Of a stretch of DNA of 64,000 nt, positions 28,001-36,901 are shown in pieces. Below the pieces are notes generated by a model. The model saw only the letters and a list, made by a program, of their open reading frames with translations, was not told the DNA's origin and ran no database searches. The first letter of the stretch is position 1, and each line of letters opens with the position of its first letter. The position numbers were made by a program, and so were the translations under genes. Origin of the DNA: Pallidibacillus pasinlerensis (GTDB taxonomy: Bacteria > Bacillota > Bacilli > Bacillales > Caldibacillaceae); contig NZ_JAACYS010000005.1 in NCBI RefSeq assembly GCF_009996845.1, forward strand, positions 19,417-83,416, in the 5' to 3' direction.

Positions 28001-28497
28001 GCAAAAAAGCGAACCCAGCTGGTGTACTATATTTCCATATTCATAATCCGATTATTAGAAGTAAAAAACTACTTACGCTTGATGAAATTGAGGAATTGAT
28101 TTTTAAAGAATTTAAAATGAAAGGTCTCGTCTTGTCTGATCCTGAAGTTGTTCGCATGATGGATGAGACGTTAGATTCCGGTGAATCGAAAATCGTTTCT
28201 GCAGGTATTAAACGAGATGGATCGTTGACCGCAAAATCTAAAGTGGCGACCGAGGAAGAGTTTACCGAATTACGTTCCTATGTTGAACGGAAATTTGTTG
28301 AAACGGGAAATAAAATTGTTGAAGGTAATGTCGATATTGCCCCATATAAAATTGGCGATAAAACAGCTTGTACGTTTTGTCCATTTAAATCGGTATGCCA
28401 GTTTGATACGAGTTTAAAAGAAAATGATTATCGCATCCTTCCAAAATTAAATCGGGATGAAGCGTTAGAACGGGTGAAGGGAGCTGTGAAGTCATGA
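25027..28497 (+). CDS. addB: ATP-dependent nuclease subunit AddB
   Basis: This 1156-residue subunit of the AddAB helicase-nuclease processes DNA double-strand breaks for RecA loading and recognises Chi. Walker A is GRSGSGKT (residues 8-15). The iron-sulphur cluster cysteines are one in FNSCAYSHF (about residue 795) and three in TACTFCPFKSVC (about 1115-1124). The nuclease motif VVDYKSSKRDLD lies between them. A GGAAGGAGG site precedes the ATG. The stop overlaps the addA start (ATGA). Confidence 0.96.
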   Translation: MALRFVLGRSGSGKTTFLIEEMKRRLKEDPTGPLMVYIVPDQMTFLSEYKIVSDPDVQGMIRLQVYSFPRLAWRVLQTVGGMGRLHINSTGIQMMIRKIIYENKDQLEVFKQSADKFGFIEHVESIVSEFKRYCITDEELFTHKEEIDGNPTLRAKMHDLALIYEKFEQAIQSKYLASEDFLQLLAEKISESETLKKADIYIDGFHSFTPQEYMVVEQLIKTCANVTIALNCDQPYKSVLPNDFSLFRMTAEAYATLVEMAEVNGVTIEENIVLEEQKRFHNPSLAYLEKNFDKVPPTPYEGETNIYFAEAANLRAEIEGVGRKIKSLVRDEGMRYKDIAILVRNGENYQELFDTVFSDFDIPYHIDQKGSMLNHPVIELIRSTLEIITNYWRYDPIFRAVKTDLLFPLEGNIQQLRERMDRLENYCLAYGVQGDKWTRKNRWKYRRFRGLDFDFPQTDEEREFEQELNESRLMISAPIMRLAGRLKRATNGQEMCTALFLFLEELEVPAKLEKMQLEAEKAGNLRKSREHEQAWNEVLNLLDQYVEILGEEKVSLKEFAEIIEAGLESLEFSIVPPAIDQVIVANLELSRLADVKVAFVIGLNDDVLPMKYKDKGILTDEERENLIQSGLVIAPTNKDRLLDEDFIAYKAFTTPSEKLYISYPIANEEGKALMPSPYIKRLKEMFPESEQLQFDNDPMELKAKEQLEYILNWDQALTHVTYQLQGYKRNYPIEELWWDSYNLLIESNKKYEVKKVLSSLFFENKAKKLSDDTVKDLYGETLQGSISRMEKFNSCAYSHFLSYGLQLQEREIYRLEAPDIGEMFHGALKFIGDKVNEENLVWGQLTREQIRQLVIEAVEFLSPKLQNEILLSTNRYQYIKRKLERVIYRATEVIEKHAKASQFIPYKLEMSFGPKGDLPPIQFELKNGMKMQLVGRIDRVDKAENDKGVFLRVVDYKSSKRDLDIGEVYYGIALQMLTYLDILIRYSEKLVGKKANPAGVLYFHIHNPIIRSKKLLTLDEIEELIFKEFKMKGLVLSDPEVVRMMDETLDSGESKIVSAGIKRDGSLTAKSKVATEEEFTELRSYVERKFVETGNKIVEGNVDIAPYKIGDKTACTFCPFKSVCQFDTSLKENDYRILPKLNRDEALERVKGAVKS

Positions 28498-31400
28498 ACA
28501 TTCCGGTAAAACCACAAGATGTCACATGGACAGATGACCAGTGGAAAGCGATTCATGCGAGTGGAAAAGATATATTAGTGGCAGCGGCAGCTGGTTCTGG
28601 AAAAACGGCAGTCCTAGTTGAAAGGATTATTGAAAAAATAATAAGTGAAACAAATCCAATGAATGTGGATGAACTGCTTGTTGCTACTTTTACGAATGCA
28701 TCAGCAGCGGAAATGCGCCAGCGAATTGGCGTTGCTTTAGAGAAAGAAATTGCGAAAAATCCATATTCTAATCATTTACGTAGACAGCTAAGCTTATTGA
28801 ACAATGCTACGATTTCCACACTCCATTCCTTTTGTTTAGAGGTAGTTCGAAAATACTATTACATGATTGATATTGATCCTGGTTTTCGATTAATGGAAGA
28901 GACAGAAGGAATGCTTTTAAAAGATGAAGCTTTAGAAAGTTTATTAGAAGAGGAATACGGTAAAAAAGACAATGAGCCATTTTTTAAAGTTGTCGATATG
29001 TTTACGAATGACCGTAATGATGATGAATTGCAAAAATTAATTTTACAACTTTTTGAGTTTTCTCGTGCGAATCCTAATCCGGAGCGTTGGTTGGAAAGCT
29101 TAGTTGATATATATGACATTGGTGATGATCAAAAGGTAGAGGACCTGCCGTTTATCGAACCATTGTTGTATGATTTAGAACTGCAATTAAACGAAGCGAA
29201 ACGTCTTTTTGAAGAAGCATTAGAATTAACTCGTCAACCGGGTGGGCCAGATAAACGAGCGGAGAATTTTGAAAAAGATATACAACTTGTTAATTTGCTA
29301 TTAAAAGCAAAAGATGAATCGTTCCAAATTTTATATGATGCTTTTCAAAATGTCTCATTCACAAGATTGAAAACTTGTCGCGGTGACGAATACTTGGAAG
29401 AACTTGTTGAAAAGTCAAAAACTCTCCGTGAACAAGGGAAGAAAATTATTACGAAACTTAAAGAGGATCTTTTCTCAAGAAAACCAGAAACGTATTTGAA
29501 TGATTTACGAGCGATGAAAGAACCAGTCCGAACTTTAGTGAATCTAGTTCGTGGCTTTTCACAAAAATTTTCTGAACTGAAGAAGGAAAAGGGACTTGTT
29601 GACTTTTCCGATTTAGAACATTATGCGTTACAAATTTTAGGAACACCGAATGAAAATGGGGAATTAATACCGACAGAAGCAGCGTTAAGTTATCAAAAAC
29701 AGTTTAAAGAAGTGTTTATTGACGAGTATCAAGATACGAACATGGTACAAGAGTCCATTCTTCAGTTAGTGAAAAAGCCATCGGAAGCAGAAGGTAATTT
29801 ATTTATGGTAGGGGATGTAAAGCAATCAATTTATCGTTTCCGCCTTGCCGAACCGAATCTTTTCTTAAACAAATATTTACGTTTTACATTAGATGGTGAA
29901 AAAAGCGGACTTCGCATTGATTTATCGAGAAACTTCCGTAGTCGTAAAGAGGTCCTTGATGGGACAAACTTTATATTTAAACAAATTATGGGTAAAGCAG
30001 TCGGTGAAATTGAATATGATGAAGCGGCGGAATTAAAACTTGGAGCTGACTATCCACAGGACAAGCCATATCCTGTTGAGTTTACAATTATTCATAATGA
30101 GAGTGCAGAGGAAGATGAACAAACGGTTGATGATGAATCATATTCTGAAGCGGGTGAGGACTTTTTTACCCAAGAAGAATTGGAACAGTCAGAATTAGAA
30201 TCGATTTATGTCGCGCGAAAAATTCGTGAACTTATCGATTCGAAGGTAGAAGTTTTTGATACGAAGAAAAGAACTTACCGACCAATTCAATATAGAGATA
30301 TTGTTATTTTATTCCGGTCCTTTAAATGGGCACCACAATTTATGGAAGCATGTAAAGATGAAAATATTCCGGTGTATGCCGATATTTCAACAGGATATTT
30401 TGAAGCGGCGGAAGTATCAACAATGCTTGCATTACTCCAAGTCATTGATAATCCGTATCAAGATATACCGCTCGTTTCAGTCCTTCGCTCGCCAATCATC
30501 GGTTTAAATGAGGAAGAATTAGCGCAAATTCGCATTCATGCAAAGAAAACGAGCTTTTTTGAAGCGGTAAAAAAATTCCAGAGTTTACAGGCCAAGTCAA
30601 AATTTGAAGAAAGAATCCAACAAAAGTTGGACATGTTTTTACACAAATTAAATGATTGGCGTACACAAGCCCGTTCAGGTGCTTTATCAGATTTAATATG
30701 GCAATTGTATCGTGATACAAAGTTTTACGATTATGTTGGTGGACTTCCTGGTGGTAAACAACGCCAAGCAAACTTAAGAGCGTTATATGATCGAGCTCGT
30801 CAATATGAGTCAACGTCCTTCCGTGGCTTATTCAGATTTTTACGGTTTATTGAACGAATGCAAGACCGTGGTGAAGATTTAGGAGTTGCCCGTGCCCTTG
30901 GTGAAAATGAAGATGTTGTTCGTATTATTACCATTCATAAAAGTAAAGGACTAGAATTCCCAGTCGTCTTTGTTGCAGGAATGGGTAGGGAATTTAATAT
31001 GATGGATTTACGGAAAAATTATTTGTTTGATAAAGAGTACGGTTTAGCAACAAAGTATATCAATCCTGAAAAACAAATTACGTATGATTCGTTAATTCAT
31101 ATGTCCTTTAATAGAAAAAAACGTTTGGAACTTATTGCAGAAGAAATGCGTGTATTATATGTTGCCTTAACTCGGGCGAAGGAAAAGCTATACTTAGTTG
31201 GTTCGACGAAAAATAAAGAGAAATTAATTGATAAATGGCAAAAACATTTATCTGAGCCAACTTGGTTATTAAGTGATTTTGACCGTATGAAAGCTAAAAG
31301 TTACTTAGATTGGGTTGGTCCTGCCTTAATTCGTCATCGGGATGCGGATAATTTACGATTATCAGAGATTGATACCACGAATGAAACAGTTCGTGAAGTT

Positions 31401-32267
31401 ATTGAACATCCTTCCCTTTGGAAAATTGACTGGGTCTCAAGTCTTACTTTAAACAAGGCAGCAGAGGAAGAAAACGAGGCTGAAAACTTATTAAATTATG
31501 TTAAAAAGGGAGAACCAGTCCCCGTTGAATCCGAATATAAAGAAAAAATCGCAAGTCAGCTACAATGGCAATATGAGTACGAGACGGCAACGGTCCATCG
31601 TAGTAAACAATCGGTTACAGAAATCAAACGGTTAAGAGAAATAAAAGATGAATATAGTGATATGAAATTAGTTCGTTCCTTTAAAAAACCGATTACTGCA
31701 AGACCGAAGTTTATGCAAGAGAAGAAATTAACCCCAGCTGAAAAAGGAACAGCGATGCATATGGTCATGCAACATGTTGATCTGTCTACGAAACCAACGT
31801 TAGAATCGATTGAAAAACAAATTTTCTTCATGCAAGAAAAGGAATTAATGACCGAAGAAGAGGCAAAAGCAATTGATGTTGAAGCGGTTGTTCGCTTTTT
31901 CGATTCGAAAGTTGGTTTACGTGTCCTCGGTTCAGACTGGGTAAGACGCGAAGTTCCGTTTAGTTTTACACTTCCACCACAAGAAGTGTACCCTGACTGG
32001 CAAGAAGGTGACGACCCTGTATTTGTCCAAGGGATGATTGACTTATTAATGAAAGATGCAAACGGTCTTGTTTTAATTGACTTTAAAACAGATCAAATCA
32101 CAGATCGTTTTAAAGGAGGTTTTGAAGAAGCCAAACCTGTCCTATTGAAACGATATGAAACTCAAGTAGAGTTATATCGGAAGGCTATTGAAACAATATT
32201 TAACGAACCTGTAACAACTTCCTACTTATACTTTTTTGACGGTGGGCATATTTTAACTGTAGAATAA
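28494..32267 (+). CDS. addA: ATP-dependent helicase/nuclease subunit AddA
   Basis: This 1257-residue UvrD-like helicase has a C-terminal RecB-family nuclease. Walker A is AAAGSGKT (about residues 31-38), motif II is DEYQDTN (about 410), the IHKSKGLEFPVVFV and VALTRAKEKLYLV helicase motifs follow, and the nuclease motif is LIDFKTDQI (about 1195). The ATG overlaps the addB TGA. In B. subtilis sbcD and sbcC follow addA; here the next feature is a palindromic element and then gerPF in opposite orientation. Confidence 0.96.
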   Translation: MNIPVKPQDVTWTDDQWKAIHASGKDILVAAAAGSGKTAVLVERIIEKIISETNPMNVDELLVATFTNASAAEMRQRIGVALEKEIAKNPYSNHLRRQLSLLNNATISTLHSFCLEVVRKYYYMIDIDPGFRLMEETEGMLLKDEALESLLEEEYGKKDNEPFFKVVDMFTNDRNDDELQKLILQLFEFSRANPNPERWLESLVDIYDIGDDQKVEDLPFIEPLLYDLELQLNEAKRLFEEALELTRQPGGPDKRAENFEKDIQLVNLLLKAKDESFQILYDAFQNVSFTRLKTCRGDEYLEELVEKSKTLREQGKKIITKLKEDLFSRKPETYLNDLRAMKEPVRTLVNLVRGFSQKFSELKKEKGLVDFSDLEHYALQILGTPNENGELIPTEAALSYQKQFKEVFIDEYQDTNMVQESILQLVKKPSEAEGNLFMVGDVKQSIYRFRLAEPNLFLNKYLRFTLDGEKSGLRIDLSRNFRSRKEVLDGTNFIFKQIMGKAVGEIEYDEAAELKLGADYPQDKPYPVEFTIIHNESAEEDEQTVDDESYSEAGEDFFTQEELEQSELESIYVARKIRELIDSKVEVFDTKKRTYRPIQYRDIVILFRSFKWAPQFMEACKDENIPVYADISTGYFEAAEVSTMLALLQVIDNPYQDIPLVSVLRSPIIGLNEEELAQIRIHAKKTSFFEAVKKFQSLQAKSKFEERIQQKLDMFLHKLNDWRTQARSGALSDLIWQLYRDTKFYDYVGGLPGGKQRQANLRALYDRARQYESTSFRGLFRFLRFIERMQDRGEDLGVARALGENEDVVRIITIHKSKGLEFPVVFVAGMGREFNMMDLRKNYLFDKEYGLATKYINPEKQITYDSLIHMSFNRKKRLELIAEEMRVLYVALTRAKEKLYLVGSTKNKEKLIDKWQKHLSEPTWLLSDFDRMKAKSYLDWVGPALIRHRDADNLRLSEIDTTNETVREVIEHPSLWKIDWVSSLTLNKAAEEENEAENLLNYVKKGEPVPVESEYKEKIASQLQWQYEYETATVHRSKQSVTEIKRLREIKDEYSDMKLVRSFKKPITARPKFMQEKKLTPAEKGTAMHMVMQHVDLSTKPTLESIEKQIFFMQEKELMTEEEAKAIDVEAVVRFFDSKVGLRVLGSDWVRREVPFSFTLPPQEVYPDWQEGDDPVFVQGMIDLLMKDANGLVLIDFKTDQITDRFKGGFEEAKPVLLKRYETQVELYRKAIETIFNEPVTTSYLYFFDGGHILTVE

Positions 32268-32315
32268 CGGGTAAATATGTGTTGTAAAATAAGTAAATTG
32301 ATAGTAAATAGCGAA

Positions 32316-32406
32316 AGTGGCGGCGACTCCTGCCGTAACAGCACTGGCCGAAGACCCCGGAGGGACGAGGAGGCTGAGGCAGTGCCGGCGGAAAGCGTCC
32401 GCCACT
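32316..32406. repeat. GC-rich palindromic element, copy 2 (91 bp, inverted)
   Basis: The ends AGTGGCGG (32316-32323) and CCGCCACT (32399-32406) are identical to copy 1. The inside carries CGAGGAGGCTGAGGC, the inverse of the GCC-TCCTCG core of copies 1 and 3. It lies between addA and gerPF. Confidence 0.85.
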
Positions 32407-32422
32407 GAAGCGAAAAAATTTT

Positions 32423-32452
32423 TAAGAGCTGTCTTATGGACAGTTCTTTTTT
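32423..32452. terminator. bidirectional terminator between addA and gerPF
   Basis: AAGAGCTGTC pairs with GGACAGTTCTT around a short loop, with T-runs on both sides. Confidence 0.75.
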
Positions 32453-32669
32453 AATCATTTTGCACAGACGGTTGATCGACAACATCAGGATCAATATGAT
32501 TCGTCGCATTAAACCCGTTATTGGCAACATTAAATATACCGGTTATAGCCGAGCCTGAACCGTTACTTGTTTTTGATACATTTTTTGGTGATATATTTAA
32601 CGAATCGCCAAAATTGACGACTCCACCAGTGACATTGGCAACATTCACTGAACCAATAATACTAGGCAT
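32451..32669 (-). CDS. gerPF: spore germination protein GerPF
   Basis: This 72-residue protein, last of the gerP operon, helps nutrients pass the spore coat to the germinant receptors. The pattern MPSIIGSVNV...VVNFGD.LNISPK.VSK...GSGS matches GerPF and its paralogue GerPA. The ATG at 32669 follows AAAGGGATG. It is expressed in the mother cell late in sporulation as part of gerPA-PF. Confidence 0.9.
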   Translation of the reverse strand: MPSIIGSVNVANVTGGVVNFGDSLNISPKNVSKTSNGSGSAITGIFNVANNGFNATNHIDPDVVDQPSVQND

Positions 32670-32762
32670 AAAAAACATCCCTTTAAGTGTTAGTAACTTA
32701 CAAAATGTTTGGCAACCTTTGTGATTTTAAACTCTCTTATTATAAATTATGCATCCGTCCCA

Positions 32763-33173
32763 TCATCGTTCATCTTGATTCGTTGACTTCTTTACATTTT
32801 TGTCTGGAGGGATGGTTAAATGGCGGATATGTTTTAAACGGGTTTCCGACTTCATCTTGTTATTACTGCCAATTTGAATTAGTGAAGAATTTGCGACACC
32901 AAGAACATCCACTTTTCCTACTTCAATTTTCCCCTTTACATTATTTGTTCTGACGACTAATGGTTCATACAAAGCTGGCCAAGTCGTTGGACGATGAAAA
33001 ATTGGAAATTTATTAAAGTTTCCTTCGTTTCCAGTCCATATTTCAGCGTCACGAACCATAGCTAATGCATTTGTTTGCAGTTCAATTTCCTTTGCATCGC
33101 CAATTTGTAATTGGGAGGCACTTGTTAATGTATTGACATCAATGTAATCCACTTTAGACAACCGTTTTAACAT
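32763..33173 (-). CDS. gerPE: spore germination protein GerPE
   Basis: This 136-residue coat-permeability protein opens with MLKRLSKVDYIDVNTLTSASQLQIGD, typical of GerPE. The ATG at 33173 lies one base after the gerPD stop (TAATATG), so translation is probably coupled. It is a little longer than B. subtilis GerPE (about 122). Longer readings include gerPD sequence. Confidence 0.88.
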   Translation of the reverse strand: MLKRLSKVDYIDVNTLTSASQLQIGDAKEIELQTNALAMVRDAEIWTGNEGNFNKFPIFHRPTTWPALYEPLVVRTNNVKGKIEVGKVDVLGVANSSLIQIGSNNKMKSETRLKHIRHLTIPPDKNVKKSTNQDER

Positions 33174-33174
33174 A

Positions 33175-33354
33175 TTAAGATTCCGGGGCAATTGGCACAA
33201 GGGGTGATATAACTAATGAATCTGAAGGTGTATCAAAGGCTGAAAAGATTTGCATCGAGTTTGTATCGCCAATAAGTAAAACAGAAGAACTAGAAATACT
33301 CCTAATTTGTATTTCTCCAACGACAAGCTCATGATTGGTCACTTCCAGAATCAT
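33175..33354 (-). CDS. gerPD: spore germination protein GerPD
   Basis: This 59-residue protein has the family pattern LEVTNHELVVGEIQIRSISSSSVLLIGD. The ATG at 33354 is 8-9 bases after AAAGGAG; the ATG 9 bases upstream touches that site. It overlaps the end of gerPC and abuts gerPE, as expected for the compact gerP operon. Confidence 0.87.
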   Translation of the reverse strand: MILEVTNHELVVGEIQIRSISSSSVLLIGDTNSMQIFSAFDTPSDSLVISPLVPIAPES

Positions 33355-33952
33355 TGCCCCCATCTCCTTTCGCTGGAAATTGTTTTAAAAAGGCGTTTAT
33401 TGCTTGTGAAATGTCTTCAACAATTCGGTAAATAATTTCCTGTTCTTGTTCTTCTTGGGAACGATTGCTATTTTCTTGTGCTAATTTTTGTATATAAAAA
33501 TGAATTCGGTCGGGCATTTGTTTCCGAATGTCATCTAAAATAAACTGAGTAAACGAATCATCCAATTGCAAATTGAATTCTTTTTTCTTTGCTTCAATTT
33601 CTTTAGGTAACTCATGGTCAATATAATCATTCAATTTATTACGGATTTGCTCGATCAATGATTGATTTTGAAAAAGAGGTTGCATTTGGTTGTTTGGTGT
33701 AATGGCAAATTCATCCATCCCTTGTAAATCACTTGGATTAAGTCCGATATTTAACGTTCCATCTAATCTTTCAATTTTTAATTGATCAAAATGATATTCA
33801 ATCTTTTCAACATTAATTGGTGGTTGTTTTTTTAATGTATCTATCGTTTTCCTTAGTTCTTCATTATCTTTTTCTATTTTCGTTAATTGTTCTTCCTGTT
33901 TTTTAATTTTTGCAGCTAATTGGTTAAGGTAAAAGATTAACTCCTGTTGCAA
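33329..33952 (-). CDS. gerPC: spore germination protein GerPC
   Basis: This 207-residue protein has an N-terminal coiled coil (residues 1-40, QLAAKIKKQEEQLTKIEKDNEELRK) followed by the conserved IEYHFDQLKIERLDGTLNIGLNP. It is the largest member of the gerP set. The TTG at 33952 follows AAAGGAAG at 7-base spacing. Its 3' end overlaps gerPD by 26 bp. Confidence 0.9.
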   Translation of the reverse strand: MQQELIFYLNQLAAKIKKQEEQLTKIEKDNEELRKTIDTLKKQPPINVEKIEYHFDQLKIERLDGTLNIGLNPSDLQGMDEFAITPNNQMQPLFQNQSLIEQIRNKLNDYIDHELPKEIEAKKKEFNLQLDDSFTQFILDDIRKQMPDRIHFYIQKLAQENSNRSQEEQEQEIIYRIVEDISQAINAFLKQFPAKGDGGNDSGSDQS

Positions 33953-33981
33953 AACATCACTTCCTTTGAAGTTTAGAAGTA

Positions 33982-34212
33982 TTAACGGTTATTTTGTTGG
34001 TTTGATAGATTAGTCATTGGTTTGATTGAATCTATGACAAACCCTTGATGGGTCGTTGTTTTAGGGGCTGGTCCTGTAAACCCGCCACTGTTTGCTATAT
34101 GGGTAGCAGATTTTATAATGCCTGACGTTCCAATTTGCAAAACAGAAGCGTTACTCAGACTGCCTACTCGCAATATATTAATATGAATCGATTGCTGGAC
34201 ATAAAAATTCAT
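33982..34212 (-). CDS. gerPB: spore germination protein GerPB
   Basis: This 76-residue protein starts MNFYVQQSIHINILRVGSLSNASVLQIGTSG, characteristic of GerPB. It lies between gerPA and gerPC, in the B. subtilis order. The gap to gerPA (91 bp) is longer than other gaps in the operon and holds a GC-rich remnant described separately. Confidence 0.9.
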   Translation of the reverse strand: MNFYVQQSIHINILRVGSLSNASVLQIGTSGIIKSATHIANSGGFTGPAPKTTTHQGFVIDSIKPMTNLSNQQNNR

Positions 34213-34253
34213 ACAAATTCACCTACATTTGTTAAAATAAAAACTTTAGCCTG

Positions 34254-34290
34254 TAAGCCACGCCAGCGGAAAGCCTATGCCTGAAGCGGA
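34254..34290. repeat. remnant of a GC-rich intergenic repeat inside the gerP operon
   Basis: The bases GCCACGCCAGCGGAAAGCC and the following CTGAAGCGG are GC-rich against an AT-rich background and recall one end of the palindromic elements. No matching second end is present, so this is tentative. Confidence 0.3.
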
Positions 34291-34303
34291 ATTATTAGAA
34301 AGA

Positions 34304-34525
34304 TTAAACATTAAAACTATTCGGCTGGTCAATAAAGTCTTTATCATACGTATTCGTATTACTTTGATGGTTATATACATACAATGTTTCACCCGTGTTA
34401 AAGGAACCGGCTCCTGAGAAAGTCTTTGATGTTGAAAAAGGTGAAATACGAAACACATCTCCAATATTAAAAACCGCACTTGAGGTAACTAAATTAACAT
34501 TTACCATACCGACGATGGCTGGCAC
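34304..34525 (-). CDS. gerPA: spore germination protein GerPA
   Basis: This 73-residue first protein of the gerP operon has MPAIVGMVNVNLVTSSAVFNIGDVFRISPFSTSKTFSGAGSFNTG, closely matching GerPA and paralogous to GerPF. The start is a GTG at 34525 preceded by GAGGAAGTGAG. A sigma-K promoter lies 65 bp upstream. Confidence 0.9.
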   Translation of the reverse strand: MPAIVGMVNVNLVTSSAVFNIGDVFRISPFSTSKTFSGAGSFNTGETLYVYNHQSNTNTYDKDFIDQPNSFNV

Positions 34526-34589
34526 GTTCTCACTTCCTCAATCGTAAAATTTTTCCGAATAATCATTACCTACATTCACTCAGTCAGTT

Positions 34590-34616
34590 TATTTTATGAA
34601 TTACAAAAGAAAACGT
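34590..34616 (-). promoter_or_regulatory. sigma-K promoter of gerPABCDEF
   Basis: On the minus strand AC (34616-34615), 16 bases, then CATAAAATA (34598-34590) fit the sigma-K consensus AC-N16/17-CATANNNTA completely. This agrees with late mother-cell expression of gerP known from B. subtilis. Confidence 0.8.
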
Positions 34617-34724
34617 GATACAAATGCCTACAACCATTAAAAGTAACGGAGATTTTTTATTAGATTGAAAATTAGCAATAAATTATACTTCTGTTATACG
34701 GAAAAAGAAAAGGAGTAAGAAAGG

Positions 34725-35903
34725 TTGGAAGAGAATAAAATCGAAGAGGGGCGGATATTTTCAATTGATGTATTAAGGGGAATTGCAATTTTAGGTATTT
34801 TTCTCGTTAACATCTTTTCATTTCATACCCCGTATCTTTATGTAGATTTAGCTGAGCTTGCCGATTCAAAATTAGATGAATGGATTTTTATCTTAAATGA
34901 TATTTTTATTCAAGCCAGTTTTTATCCGCTATTTGCGATCATTTTTGGTTACGGCTTAATCATTATGAAAGAAAAGTTAGAGTCACGTGGTGGAAGCTTT
35001 TACTCTGTGGCCATTAGAAGGATGATGATTTTACTTATTATTGGTCTAATTCATGCAATTTTCATTTGGCCAGGGGATATTCTTGTGACGTATGCCGTGT
35101 TCGGTTTTTTATTATTATTATTTGTTCGATTATCAGCAAAAGTGCTAGCCATGATTGCGATCATCATGTACACGATTCCAAACTTATGGCTGTTTTTTCA
35201 AATTTTACCGATTGCACGCTTTTTAGAAAAAACCAATATTTCTATTTTTGATGATGAAAAAGCAACGTCTGTCACCGCAATTTACCAACAGGGATCATTT
35301 ATTGAAGTAACAGTACAAAGGTTACAAGACTGGTTTATGCAAACGGGAAGTTCCTTTATTATGCTCACATTAATGGTCTTTCCACTTATTATATTCGGGG
35401 CAAGTTTAGCAAAAGGAAAGAAATTAGTCACGAATGAAAATAATGCTCGATTTTGGCGCTGGATTCTCATTTTTACTTTGCCTAGTGGGCTGCTCTTGAA
35501 ATTAGTGCCATATATTATTGGGAAAAACATTGCGTTTCAACATTTACAAGATGTATTTGGTGGTGCTCTTTTAACCCTTGCTTATATCGCGATTATTTAC
35601 TTATTTTGTCAAAAAGAGAGAAAAGTTTTTACACCGTTTAGTTATATTGGGAAAATGTCCTTATCAAACTATTTATTCCAATCTATTTTATGTTCGTTTA
35701 CTTTTTACAGTTATGGGCTTGGACTTTTTGGACAAGTTTCATATACGCAAAGTACAATACTTGCGATTGCCATATATGTCATTCAATTAATTTTAAGTAA
35801 GTTATGGTTAAAACATTTTCGCATAGGTCCAATAGAATGGGCATGGCGAGGTTTAACATATGGAAAATTTTCACAAATTAAAAAGGAAATGAAAGGGGCT
35901 TAA
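34725..35903 (+). CDS. DUF418 family membrane protein
   Basis: This 392-residue integral membrane protein has about ten helices. The N-terminal SIDVLRGIAILGIFLVNIFSF and the C-terminal YIGKMSLSNYLFQSI and GPIEWAWRGLTYG are the hallmarks of DUF418 (YeiB/YxaH-like) proteins, sometimes annotated as transporters of unknown substrate. The TTG at 34725 follows AAAGGAG. It lies 5 bp before yisK and may be co-transcribed. It is not at this position in B. subtilis. Confidence 0.85.
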   Translation: MEENKIEEGRIFSIDVLRGIAILGIFLVNIFSFHTPYLYVDLAELADSKLDEWIFILNDIFIQASFYPLFAIIFGYGLIIMKEKLESRGGSFYSVAIRRMMILLIIGLIHAIFIWPGDILVTYAVFGFLLLLFVRLSAKVLAMIAIIMYTIPNLWLFFQILPIARFLEKTNISIFDDEKATSVTAIYQQGSFIEVTVQRLQDWFMQTGSSFIMLTLMVFPLIIFGASLAKGKKLVTNENNARFWRWILIFTLPSGLLLKLVPYIIGKNIAFQHLQDVFGGALLTLAYIAIIYLFCQKERKVFTPFSYIGKMSLSNYLFQSILCSFTFYSYGLGLFGQVSYTQSTILAIAIYVIQLILSKLWLKHFRIGPIEWAWRGLTYGKFSQIKKEMKGA

Positions 35904-35907
35904 AATA

Positions 35908-36810
35908 ATGAAGTTTGTTACTGCTACAAATGAAAATGGAAATCAATTTGTTGGTGTTGTCGTTGATGAAAAGGTAATAGATTTAAAAAAGTTAGATGAA
36001 CTGCAAAATGGGACATCTTATCTTCCAAATACATTAATTGAATGTATCGAACAAGGGGATCAGTTTTTAAATAAAGTTAACGAATTAACCGCCACGTTTC
36101 AAAAAAATGGAGAGTATGCTGAAGCGGTTTATTCAATGAATGAAATAGAATTAGCTGCACCAATTCCTGTCCCGAGGAAAAATATTTTCTGTGTAGGTAA
36201 AAATTATCGTGAACATGCGATAGAAATGGGAAGTGAAGCGGATATACCAACGGAAATTATTATCTTTACGAAGGCGCCAACAACGGTAAATGGACCGAAT
36301 AAGCCCGTACCGAATCATAAAACTATTACGGATCAGCTAGATTATGAGGGCGAGCTTGCAATCGTTATTGGTAAAAAAGGAAAAGGAATAAAAGAGGAAG
36401 ATGCCCTTGATTATGTATTCGGTTATACGATTATCAACGATATTACGGCTAGAGATATTCAAAGGCGACATAAACAATATTTTTTAGGAAAAAGTTTAGA
36501 TGGGACATGTCCAATGGGTCCATGGATTGTACATAAATCCGAAATTCCGAATCCAAATGCGTTACATATTGAAACGAAAGTAAATGGGGAAGTACGCCAA
36601 AGTTCATCAACTGAACTACTTATTTTCCCAATTGAACAAGTGATTTCCATTATCTCAAGAGGAATGACGCTAGAACCAGGTGATATTATCGCAACTGGTA
36701 CACCCGCAGGAGTCGGTAAAGGTTTTAAACCGCCACGTTTTCTAAAGTCCGGGGATGAAATTGAGATAACAATTGATAAAATAGGAACGCTTGTAAATCG
36801 TATTGAGTAA
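35908..36810 (+). CDS. yisK: fumarylacetoacetate hydrolase family protein YisK (oxaloacetate decarboxylase type)
   Basis: This 300-residue FAH-fold enzyme resembles B. subtilis YisK (301 residues), reported to have oxaloacetate decarboxylase activity. The metal-binding acidic residues sit in DQLDYEGELAIVIG. The family motifs GKNYREHAIEMG, GYTIINDITARDIQ and ATGTPAGVGKGFKPPRFL are intact. It is 5 bp after the DUF418 gene and directly precedes yisL. Confidence 0.88.
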   Translation: MKFVTATNENGNQFVGVVVDEKVIDLKKLDELQNGTSYLPNTLIECIEQGDQFLNKVNELTATFQKNGEYAEAVYSMNEIELAAPIPVPRKNIFCVGKNYREHAIEMGSEADIPTEIIIFTKAPTTVNGPNKPVPNHKTITDQLDYEGELAIVIGKKGKGIKEEDALDYVFGYTIINDITARDIQRRHKQYFLGKSLDGTCPMGPWIVHKSEIPNPNALHIETKVNGEVRQSSSTELLIFPIEQVISIISRGMTLEPGDIIATGTPAGVGKGFKPPRFLKSGDEIEITIDKIGTLVNRIE

Positions 36811-36901
36811 AAGCAAAAATCAGACTAAAAATTATTATTTTATACTGGAATATGTTACTATTTTGTTGATGTGAAAAAAGTTTATAGGAGGAAACACATT
36901 T

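Noticed and set aside
34254..34290. A full palindromic element inside gerP
   Set aside because: Only one end-like segment is present, with no complementary second end, so it is listed only as a tentative remnant.
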